This document shows positions 57,419 through 64,000 of a stretch of DNA of 64,000 nt, piece by piece. Each line of letters begins with the position of its first letter. Position 1 is the stretch's first letter. The stretch covers positions 1 to 64,000 of the forward strand of contig DEGR01000064.1 of assembly GCA_002351535.1 (NCBI GenBank), read 5' to 3'. The notes beneath the pieces were generated by a model that had not been told where the DNA came from, ran no database searches, and was given only the letters and a program-made list of their open reading frames with translations. This stretch comes from Lachnospira sp. UBA2821. GTDB lineage: Bacteria; Bacillota; Clostridia; Lachnospirales; Lachnospiraceae. A program made the position numbers and the translations under genes.

Positions 57419-58270
57419 CTATGTCACAAACGTTTTCATAAGATTAACTATTATAAGATTCCATCCATCTGCAAGTACAAACAGCAGAATCTTAAAAGGC
57501 ATTGATATCGTCGTAGGCGGCAACATCATCATACCCATCGACATCAAAGTAGATGCAACTACCATATCTATTACAAGAAATGGTATATATATAAGAAATC
57601 CTATCCAGAAAGATATTCTAAGCTCAGTAAGTATAAAGCTTGGAATAAGAACTGTTGTAGGAATATCATCTTTAGAAGAAACATTATCCAGACCTGCAAT
57701 GGATGCCATCGCATCAAGATCTTTATCCTTAACATTGTTAAGCATGAATGTTCTTAACGGTTTTATTCCCTCTTCAAGTGCCTTTTCCTGTGTTATCTCA
57801 CCCTTTGTAAGAGGTTTTATTGCATTATTGTTAATTTCATTAAATGTAGGTGCCATTATAAAGAATGTCAGAAAAAGTGCCATTCCAACGAGAATCTGAT
57901 TAGGCGGTGCTGTCTGTGTTGCAAGTGCAGCCCTTGTAAAATGTAGTACAATCAATATTCTTGTAAATGATGTAAGCATTATAAGTATTGATGGACACAG
58001 TGCTATAATTGTCAGAACAAGCATTATCTGTACAGCACCGGTCAGACTTTCCTGTCCATCACCCGTTGTTATATTAATTCCTAACAAATCTTTTGCATCA
58101 CTATCAGTATCTGCAGTAACAGACTGATTATCATCTAATGTACTCTGAGTAGCTTTTACAACAAAAGGATTGTTAACAATGAGATGAAATACAATAACAA
58201 CAAGAAACATTGCTTTGATAGCTTTTCTTAAGTATTTTTCACACTTTTTTATATTATCCGGCATCTTCAT
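57419..58270 (-). CDS. fliP: Flagellar export gate protein FliP
   Basis: I chose the ATG at 58270 (283 residues), 5 bases after GAGGA; the frame extends to 58327 but that would lie deep inside fliO. Residues about 15-35 form a signal-like helix. The core has MLTSFTRILIVLHFTRAAL, TAPPNQILVGMALFLTFFIM and a long C-terminal pair of helices with MGMMMLPPTTISMPFK. FliP forms the export channel with FliQ and FliR. The overlap with the end of fliO is about 17 bases. Confidence 0.95.
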   Translation of the reverse strand: MKMPDNIKKCEKYLRKAIKAMFLVVIVFHLIVNNPFVVKATQSTLDDNQSVTADTDSDAKDLLGINITTGDGQESLTGAVQIMLVLTIIALCPSILIMLTSFTRILIVLHFTRAALATQTAPPNQILVGMALFLTFFIMAPTFNEINNNAIKPLTKGEITQEKALEEGIKPLRTFMLNNVKDKDLDAMASIAGLDNVSSKDDIPTTVLIPSFILTELRISFWIGFLIYIPFLVIDMVVASTLMSMGMMMLPPTTISMPFKILLFVLADGWNLIIVNLMKTFVT

Positions 58271-58682
58271 TCTGTTCCTCATTTTCTTCAATATCTTTAT
58301 CTTTGTTCTTTTGTCTGAAACTCTCAAACATATCTGAAAAACTCTGTGGTTCTATCGAAAGATTTAACTGCTGTTTTCCGTCTTCCTCCGGTACCATTAC
58401 AAGTTCTTCAGCATCTAACTTGCATATTGTTGTTACAGTATCTTTACAAACCGCAATAACAATGTATTGATTTCCAACTCTTATAAGCTGGAGATACTTA
58501 TTGGCATTAAGCCTGTATACCTCAATTGTATCAAAATTAGTACCTTTTAATGACTTCTTCTGAAAATTGCCAATAAATCTTGTTGTAAAATATGTAGCAG
58601 CAATAACGAATGCAAACACAACAATAGATGCGATTAATCTAATCACATCTGTTGCTAATCCTGCACATAAGTACAACTCCAT
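58254..58682 (-). CDS. fliO: Flagellar export assembly protein FliO
   Basis: A 142-residue protein with one membrane helix (about 10-32), a small beta domain (KKSLKGTNFDTIEVYRLNANKY; YIVIAVCKDTVTTIC) and an acidic tail. This is the usual FliO layout; FliO helps assemble the FliP ring. The gene starts 3 bases after the cheY stop. Confidence 0.85.
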   Translation of the reverse strand: MELYLCAGLATDVIRLIASIVVFAFVIAATYFTTRFIGNFQKKSLKGTNFDTIEVYRLNANKYLQLIRVGNQYIVIAVCKDTVTTICKLDAEELVMVPEEDGKQQLNLSIEPQSFSDMFESFRQKNKDKDIEENEEQNEDAG

Positions 58683-58685
58683 ATA

Positions 58686-59048
58686 TTATCCAACTGCTTT
58701 CTTTACTGCTTCAATTACCCTGTCTGCCTGGAAAGGTTTTACTATGAAATCCTTCGCTCCTGACTGAATAGACTCAATAACCATTGCCTGCTGACCCATT
58801 GCTGAACACATGATAACACATGCTCCGGGATCTAATTCTTTAATTTTCTTAAGTGCCTGAATTCCATCCATCTCCGGCATAGTAATATCAAGCATAACAA
58901 GATCCGGTTTAACCTCTGTATACTTTTCTACTGCCTTTGCTCCATTCTCAGCCTCTCCGACTACATTATATCCGTTCTTTGTAAGGATATCCTTAATCAT
59001 CATTCTCATAAATGCTGCATCATCGCATATTAATATGTTCTTTGCCAT
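58686..59048 (-). CDS. cheY: Chemotaxis response regulator CheY
   Basis: A 120-residue single receiver domain. The acidic pair is in ILICDDAAFM, the phospho-acceptor is Asp54 (VMLDITMPEMDG), Ser82 stands in the Thr/Ser position (IMCSAMG) and Lys is in FIVKPFQA. CheY-P binds FliM and FliY at the motor switch. Its place beside fliY, which dephosphorylates CheY-P, fits Bacillus-type chemotaxis. Confidence 0.95.
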   Translation of the reverse strand: MAKNILICDDAAFMRMMIKDILTKNGYNVVGEAENGAKAVEKYTEVKPDLVMLDITMPEMDGIQALKKIKELDPGACVIMCSAMGQQAMVIESIQSGAKDFIVKPFQADRVIEAVKKAVG

Positions 59049-59073
59049 AGTACTTCTCTCCCATCATAAAAAT

Positions 59074-60429
59074 TTATTTAATAATTTCTGTGATTCGTAC
59101 GCCGAAGCTTTCTTCAATCACAACTACTTCACCTTTTGCTACAAATTTACCATTAACCAGCACATCTACCGGTTCTCCGGCAATCTTATCCAACTCAATA
59201 ATCGTTCCCGGTGCAAACTCAAGTATCTCCTGAATGGATTTGCTGGTTCTTCCGAGTTCTACTGTAACATTAAGTGGAACATCCATGATTAAGTTAATAT
59301 TTTCTTTTTGTCCTGCTATATCCATATCACCACTAAAAGGCTGGAACTGTGCAGGCTGTACGTTTATCTCCGGTGTTCCTGACATAGGTTGCTGATACCC
59401 CATTGGTGATGCCTGATATGGCATCTGCTGGTATCCCATTGGCGGTGCCTGATATGGCATCTGCTGATACCCCATTGGTGGTGCCTGATATGGCATCTGC
59501 TGATATCCCATCTGACCCATATTTGCATTCTGCATAGGTGGTATCTGCTCCATAGATTGTCCCATCATCGATGTCTGCATATTCATCTGCTGGTTATCCA
59601 TATTCTGTACCGGCTGCGGTGCAGGTTGTGGTTCAGGTGCAATATTCTGCTCAGGTGCAAGCTCATTTACCGATGTGGCATCACCTGAAGATGCTCCTCC
59701 CGTAACAACACCGCAAAGAAATTTAGCAAAATCAACCGGAAATATCTGCATCATTTCACTGTCAACTAAATCTCCAATTGTCATCTTAAATGAATTCTTG
59801 ACAAAAGGATGTTTTAAAAATTCTGCTATAGACTCTTCATCTAATGTCTCATTTAAATCAACCAGACTCGCTGTTGGAGGACTGATGTCAATCTTCATAT
59901 TAAGCATAGACGATAAAGATGTGGATGCGGAACCCATCATCTGATTCATAGCTTCACAAATAGCACTTAAATGCAGCTCTCCTATCCCACCATCTATGTT
60001 TGTTCCATCTCCGCCCATCATAAGGTCGGCTATAATTTTTACGTCTCTTTCATTTAATATTAATATATTGTTACCATCAAGACCTTCTTTATATTGTATC
60101 TGAAGAAATACACATGGTCTGTCATAACTGTTTGTCAAATCATTCCAATCAGCTAAAGATACAACCGGCACACTTATATTAACTTTCTGGTTTACAAGAG
60201 ATGATAATGTTGTGGCTGCTGTCCCCATACTGATATTTGAAATCTCACCAATTGCGTCTTTCTCGATATCCGTAAGTGTCTCTTCTGCATTGCCATTGAC
60301 ATTGCCACTGTCAGTTGCATCAGGTATATTTTCAGATTCTGTTGTTTCTTCTGCCGATGATGAGTCAGCTTCATTACTGACACCATTCAGCAAAGCATTT
60401 ATTTCTTCCTGAGATAGCATTCCATCCAT
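59074..60429 (-). CDS. fliY: Flagellar switch protein FliY (CheC-like phosphatase fused to FliN)
   Basis: A 451-residue protein. Residues 4-14 (MLSQEEINALL) are the CheY-P-binding peptide. Residues about 55-245 are a CheC-type phosphatase with both active signatures, DAIGEISN and SAICEAMN. Residues about 255-360 are a Gln/Pro/Met-rich linker including tandem MGYQQMPYQAPP repeats. Residues about 370-451 are the FliN/SpoA domain (VPLNVTVELGRTSKSIQEIL). FliY removes phosphate from CheY-P at the switch and forms part of the C-ring. The linker repeat is unusually regular. Confidence 0.96.
   Translation of the reverse strand: MDGMLSQEEINALLNGVSNEADSSSAEETTESENIPDATDSGNVNGNAEETLTDIEKDAIGEISNISMGTAATTLSSLVNQKVNISVPVVSLADWNDLTNSYDRPCVFLQIQYKEGLDGNNILILNERDVKIIADLMMGGDGTNIDGGIGELHLSAICEAMNQMMGSASTSLSSMLNMKIDISPPTASLVDLNETLDEESIAEFLKHPFVKNSFKMTIGDLVDSEMMQIFPVDFAKFLCGVVTGGASSGDATSVNELAPEQNIAPEPQPAPQPVQNMDNQQMNMQTSMMGQSMEQIPPMQNANMGQMGYQQMPYQAPPMGYQQMPYQAPPMGYQQMPYQASPMGYQQPMSGTPEINVQPAQFQPFSGDMDIAGQKENINLIMDVPLNVTVELGRTSKSIQEILEFAPGTIIELDKIAGEPVDVLVNGKFVAKGEVVVIEESFGVRITEIIK
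59388..59512 (-). repeat. 36-bp tandem repeats in the fliY linker
   Basis: Just over three copies of a 36-base unit encode MGYQQMPYQAPP repeats (the third copy has ASP, then a partial copy). The frame is kept, so copy-number change would only alter linker length. Confidence 0.9.
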
Positions 60430-60437
60430 TTCTCTGC

Positions 60438-61415
60438 TTACTCCTCTCTTATTATTGATGTGATACGAACGGCATAATTATCTGCCGACGCACCCGGAAG
60501 TGCTTTGAATTTTTCAATATTTCCTACATATACTTTTAATTCTTCCTCAATTCCTGCATTTAGCTTTATTATATCACCTTTTTGGAGATTTACAAAGTCA
60601 TTAACAGAAATTGAACTTGTTCCAAGCACTGCTTTTATTGGAACTACAGCCTTTGAAATGAGTGATTCAATATCATCACCATAATTGGTGCTGTCAACTT
60701 CCTGCATTGTAGAATACCAATATTTAGTATTCAATTTATCCATAACTTCCTCTAATGTAATATAAGGAAGACAGACATTCATAAGTCCTTCCACATCACC
60801 TATCTTAAGGTTAAGTGTAACTATCGCAATCATCTCGCTCGGAGATATAAACTGTGCAAACTGAGGATTCGTCTCTATCCTCTCTAACCTTGGATTAAGC
60901 TGGACAACATTCTGCCACGGCTCTCTCATAAGTTCTACACATACATTCATCATTCTCTCAATGATAGAAATCTCTATCTCGGAAAATTCTCTTTTCTTTT
61001 CTATTGCAACTCCCATTCCACCGAGTAGTCGGTCAATCATGGCATATCCTAATGTAGGTGCCAGCTCAACTATTATATTTCCCTGAAGTGGAAGGAAATT
61101 AACGATTCCAAGTAATACAGGATTTGATAATGCATTGGCAAATTCTGAATAAGCAACTGCTTCGGAATTCACCACCTCAACCTGTACATTTTTCCTAAGA
61201 TATGCCGGAAGATTCGTGTATAATAATCTTCCATAATGTTCAAAAATTATCTCCAGAGTTCGAAGATGTTCTTTCGAGAACTTCGCAGGTCTCGCAAAAT
61301 CATAATTCTTAACTTGTTGTTCTTTTTTATCATCATAATCAGTAGCATCCAAATCTCCCGTACTTATAGCCTTAAGAAGATTATCTATCTCGTCCTGGGA
61401 TAATACTTCACCCAC
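60438..61415 (-). CDS. fliM: Flagellar switch protein FliM
   Basis: A 325-residue C-ring protein. It opens with LSQDEIDNLLKA, the CheY-P-binding segment, followed by the FliM middle domain (FARPAKFSKEHLRTLEIIFEHYGRLL; LGGMGVAIEKKREFSEIE) and a C-terminal SpoA-like domain (VNDFVNLQKGDIIKLN). GTG start with GGAGG 9 bases upstream. Confidence 0.97.
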   Translation of the reverse strand: MGEVLSQDEIDNLLKAISTGDLDATDYDDKKEQQVKNYDFARPAKFSKEHLRTLEIIFEHYGRLLYTNLPAYLRKNVQVEVVNSEAVAYSEFANALSNPVLLGIVNFLPLQGNIIVELAPTLGYAMIDRLLGGMGVAIEKKREFSEIEISIIERMMNVCVELMREPWQNVVQLNPRLERIETNPQFAQFISPSEMIAIVTLNLKIGDVEGLMNVCLPYITLEEVMDKLNTKYWYSTMQEVDSTNYGDDIESLISKAVVPIKAVLGTSSISVNDFVNLQKGDIIKLNAGIEEELKVYVGNIEKFKALPGASADNYAVRITSIIREE

Positions 61416-61459
61416 GAATCTTCACCTCCAATTCTAAATCTGTCATATCACCATGTTAT

Positions 61460-61966
61460 CTACTGAATTGTTGTACTGCTAAAGATAACACCAATGATAA
61501 ATTTAGAATCAAACATCTCCTGAAGCTGTGTGAGAATTTCATCTCTCACCTGATCTGGATTATTCTGTAATTCTTTTGCTGTATATTTCTGAACAACATC
61601 CTGTACGCACTGAGTTATATCTCCTGCATGACTCTCAACTGTTTTTCCATACTTAGCATAATCTTTTGCCTTTTTGTTAAGTTTTAACTGTGGATAGATA
61701 ACTGCATAATGCTCTTTTCCATCCCCACTGTCCTTAAGCTTAATCGTAAGCTTTACATCAGGATTATAAATCTCTGTATCAGAAATGGATATCTCTGTCT
61801 CCTTCTCCTCATCAGCTTTTTCAAGATCTATTGCCTGTGCAACTTTTTTAACAAGTGCATTTGAATTATTCATAGACTGAATTACAACAAATGTCATTAT
61901 ACCCGTTAATATTATGTTTGTAAGTACCAATACTAATGTAATAATATTAAGTATACTTTTTTTCAT
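61460..61966 (-). CDS. fliL: Flagellar basal body-associated protein FliL
   Basis: A 168-residue single-pass protein (helix about 6-28) with a periplasm-side domain that supports stator function near MotAB. The FliL-like C-terminal part (VRDEILTQLQEMFDSKFIIGVIF) is recognisable, though N-terminal conservation is low, as usual. GGAG lies 6 bases before the ATG. It lies between motB and fliM. Confidence 0.85.
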   Translation of the reverse strand: MKKSILNIITLVLVLTNIILTGIMTFVVIQSMNNSNALVKKVAQAIDLEKADEEKETEISISDTEIYNPDVKLTIKLKDSGDGKEHYAVIYPQLKLNKKAKDYAKYGKTVESHAGDITQCVQDVVQKYTAKELQNNPDQVRDEILTQLQEMFDSKFIIGVIFSSTTIQ

Positions 61967-61991
61967 ATCCTGCTCCTTATTTCACTAAAAG

Positions 61992-62828
61992 CTATATATC
62001 ACTATTTAACTCATTGTATATTTTAATCTCAACTCGTCTGTTTTGTGCTCTTCCCTCTGCCGTATCATTTGATGCAACTGGATCATTTTCGCCTCTGCCC
62101 GACGCCTTCATCCTGACTAAATCCATTCCTTTATTGTTCACAAGATACATAAGAACCGATTTTGCCCTCGCACTGGATAAGTCCCAGTTATCATCATATT
62201 TAGGATCATCTAAAAGTGGAACACTGTCCGTATATCCTGTAATTTCTATCATTCTTCCCTGATAATTCTTAAGAATGTCTCCCACTTTATCAACAATAGG
62301 AACTGCCTCATCCCTTATATTAGCCCTCGCCGAGTCAAATAGCAATGCACCATTCAATGTAAGCTGAACGTATTGGGCTGTAAAATCAACCTCTATCTGT
62401 TCAGACATTCCATTCTGCTGTATCTCACTTTCTATCTGCTCCGACATCTCCTCAGATTGCTTTGTGCCCTCCAATTGTGCCTGTTCAAGAACACTCTCAC
62501 CACTCATCGTCTCCTGTTCTCTGTCATTAGCGTTATCTGTTGCACCACCGGAATTAATTCCCAAATCATCATAATAATCATTAAGTTCTTTCAAGTCTGA
62601 AACTCCGGTTGTTATCTTACTTCCTTCAATTACAGAGGTAGAACCACCTTCCATTATTCCAAAGCTTGCCGACAATGATGCTACCAGTTCTTCGAACTTT
62701 TCATCATCAACCGATGACATTGCAAACAATAATACAAAGAAACATAAGAGCAAATTCATAAGATCAGAAAATGTCGCCATCCATGCCGGTGACCCCTGTG
62801 GCGGATCTTCCTGCTTTCTTCTTGCCAA
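61992..62828 (-). CDS. motB: Flagellar stator protein MotB
   Basis: A 278-residue stator subunit. The single helix PAWMATFSDLMNLLLCFFVLLFAMS carries the proton-path Asp22. A long acidic linker follows. The OmpA-like peptidoglycan-binding domain (about 155-275) has ITGYTDSVPL, DLSSARAKSVLMYL and RRVEIKI. The start is TTG, 9 bases after GGAGG, which itself lies in the last codons of motA. Confidence 0.96.
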   Translation of the reverse strand: MARRKQEDPPQGSPAWMATFSDLMNLLLCFFVLLFAMSSVDDEKFEELVASLSASFGIMEGGSTSVIEGSKITTGVSDLKELNDYYDDLGINSGGATDNANDREQETMSGESVLEQAQLEGTKQSEEMSEQIESEIQQNGMSEQIEVDFTAQYVQLTLNGALLFDSARANIRDEAVPIVDKVGDILKNYQGRMIEITGYTDSVPLLDDPKYDDNWDLSSARAKSVLMYLVNNKGMDLVRMKASGRGENDPVASNDTAEGRAQNRRVEIKIYNELNSDI

Positions 62829-62830
62829 TC

Positions 62831-63646
62831 TTATTCACCTCCACCCGGTGTAGCATTATCCTCGTCCCCACCCTGAGCTAATGAAGTTCTCTGTGAAGGT
62901 GAAAGGAATGACTTAAGTTTTTCTTCAATAACACGTGGGTTCTCTCCGGCCTGAATTGAAAGCAAACCTTCTATCATAACCTCTTTAAGCATAATTTCCA
63001 TATCATTATTGTATTTTAATTTACCGGAAATCGGTGCTGCAATCCAGTTCGCAAGAAGAGAACCGTATAATGTTGTAATCAGTGCAACCGACATATTCGG
63101 TCCGACTGTACTAACATCTGAGAGTCCCTGTAACATGTTTATAAGACCAATAAGTGTACCAATCATACCCCATGCAGGACCCATGGCACCAACTGTGTCA
63201 TAGAACCCTATAACCTTCTTATGTCTGTCTTCTATACATGTCATCTCGGTCTCCATAATAGCTCTTACAAGCTCCGGATCAGTACCATCAACTATGAGAA
63301 GAATTCCCTTTTTCATAAACTGGTCTTCAAGATTATTCGCAGCCTCTTCAAGTGCAAGTAATCCTTCTTTTCTGGCAATATTTGACAATTCAATAATACT
63401 CTTTATCGTACCTTCATCATCATTCTTAGGCTGCTTAAAAGCCTTTCCCATTGCCTTTAATGATCCTATGAAATCCGGAATACTGTACTGTGCTAACACA
63501 CAGCAGAAAGCTCCTCCAAATGTTATAAGTGCCGACTTATAATCCGCAAAGTTCTTAAGAGCCGCCATACCATCATCACCGGTTACGATACCCATAAATA
63601 CCATTGCAAAACACACTACAAGACCGACAATTGTAGCCAAATCCAT
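62831..63646 (-). CDS. motA: Flagellar stator protein MotA
   Basis: I chose the ATG at 63646 (271 residues), with AGGTGG upstream; a GTG at 63658 touches that site. Four membrane helices are visible. GMIGTLIGLINMLQGLSDVSTVGPNMSVALITTLYGSLLAN is the conserved proton-channel region (shown here as separate helices 3 and 4 around about 145-200). MotA forms the stator with MotB, immediately downstream. Confidence 0.96.
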   Translation of the reverse strand: MDLATIVGLVVCFAMVFMGIVTGDDGMAALKNFADYKSALITFGGAFCCVLAQYSIPDFIGSLKAMGKAFKQPKNDDEGTIKSIIELSNIARKEGLLALEEAANNLEDQFMKKGILLIVDGTDPELVRAIMETEMTCIEDRHKKVIGFYDTVGAMGPAWGMIGTLIGLINMLQGLSDVSTVGPNMSVALITTLYGSLLANWIAAPISGKLKYNNDMEIMLKEVMIEGLLSIQAGENPRVIEEKLKSFLSPSQRTSLAQGGDEDNATPGGGE

Positions 63647-63717
63647 TTTTTCCACCACCTAAATCCAATTTTGTCATAGCTACGCATAAAGCGCAATCTT
63701 ACAAATGCATATAGAGT

Positions 63718-63747
63718 ATTCTACCACATAATGACCAATAACACCAA
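63718..63747 (-). promoter_or_regulatory. Possible internal promoter before motA
   Basis: Minus strand: -35 TTGGTG (63742-63747), 18-base spacer, -10 TAGAAT (63718-63723), in the 110-base gap between flbD and motA. It could boost stator, switch and chemotaxis genes separately from upstream hook genes. Confidence 0.45.
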
Positions 63748-63756
63748 CATTTTTTG

Positions 63757-63954
63757 CTACTTTTTCACAATATTTGTAAAAATCAATCTTTTATAGTCGA
63801 TTATTGCTTTTTTTATCTCTTCTGCTGTCTCTTTCACCACCAGTTTCGTTCCTGTATTAAGGGTTATAACCGTATCAGGAGTTTCCTCAAGCATCTCTAT
63901 TATCTCACAATTAATATATAGTTCTTTGCCGTTTAATCTTGTTACTTTTATCAT
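63757..63954 (-). CDS. flbD: Flagellar operon protein FlbD
   Basis: A 65-residue protein matching the small Firmicute FlbD/YlzI type (MIKVTRLNGKELYINCEII; ETPDTVITLNTGTK). It usually sits between flgE and motA, as it appears to here. Its role is unclear. AGGAG lies 6 bases before the ATG. Confidence 0.9.
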   Translation of the reverse strand: MIKVTRLNGKELYINCEIIEMLEETPDTVITLNTGTKLVVKETAEEIKKAIIDYKRLIFTNIVKK

Positions 63955-63980
63955 ACTGTTCTCCTATAAAACACATAATC

Positions 63981-64000
63981 GGACAGGAGCTGCCCTGTCC
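63981..64000. repeat. Short GC-rich inverted repeat at the right edge
   Basis: A 7-bp inverted repeat (GGACAGG/CCTGTCC) with a 6-base loop lies just upstream of flbD and touches the window edge. It could be a hairpin after the preceding gene, or part of a coding region cut off by the edge. Confidence 0.3.

Noticed and set aside
58271..58327. Upstream start of fliP inside fliO
   Set aside because: The added residues are a basic out-of-frame reading of the fliO tail; an ATG with GAGGA at 58270 fits better.
59388..59512. CRISPR-like direct repeats
   Set aside because: The 36-bp units abut with no unique spacers and encode an in-frame protein repeat in fliY.

Overview
The window looks like chromosome from a motile, low-GC Firmicute of the Lachnospiraceae (Lachnospira, Roseburia or Eubacterium-like). 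The evidence is strong AGGAGG-type ribosome sites, AT-rich spacers, a FliY/CheC/CheD-type chemotaxis set, the flagellar operon running up to rpsB-tsf, and BspA-like and Big_2 surface proteins. The species cannot be named from this alone. Nearly every gene is on the minus strand, so operons read from high to low coordinates. The one clear exception is a lipase-like gene at 37.3-38.5 kb.

Region by region. (a) 1-4.7 kb holds three secreted proteins: a Big_2 protein cut by the window edge, a GH13 amylase with leucine-rich and fibronectin-like N-terminal modules, and a BspA-like leucine-rich/Big_2 protein. (b) 4.8-29.8 kb holds 13 same-strand genes with no gap above 46 bp. They lie between a near-consensus sigma-A promoter (29815-29843) and a strong terminator (4823-4869). 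They encode an HD-GYP protein, three TasA/camelysin-like proteins, a membrane-anchored McrB-like AAA+ ATPase, a DUF2357-like protein, a SipW-type signal peptidase, three more single-pass surface proteins, a 4135-residue giant surface protein, an EAL protein and an arginase-family protein. (c) 30-34.9 kb holds enolase, hypoxanthine phosphoribosyltransferase, an AzgA-type purine permease and a COG2509-like flavoprotein. (d) 34.9-38.5 kb holds a SulP transporter with an unusual C-terminal extension and the divergent lipase. (e) 38.5-39 kb is a decayed strip with a HAD/GNAT chimeric ORF and a transposase remnant. (f) 39-41 kb is rpsB-tsf. (g) 41-64 kb is a flagellar, motor, export and chemotaxis operon from flbD down to a small MltG-domain protein.

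How the genes may work together. Region (b) reads as one surface-assembly system. SipW would process the TasA-like precursors, and these together with the giant beta-repeat protein would form an extracellular fibre or matrix. Cyclic-di-GMP enzymes sit near both ends of the operon. The surprising part is the McrB-like ATPase plus DUF2357 partner. It has no visible McrC nuclease, it carries a membrane segment, and it is joined to sipW through ATGA overlaps. I infer a repurposed, membrane-located AAA+ machine serving export or assembly of giant surface proteins; this is the best candidate here for an undescribed system. Region (g) supplies motility: MotAB stator, FliL, FliM/FliY/CheY switch, FliOPQR-FlhAB export gate, FlhFG placement proteins, a PilZ brake, CheA/B/W/C/D and sigma-28.

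All assignments come from reading the sequence and recalled family features. No database search was run.
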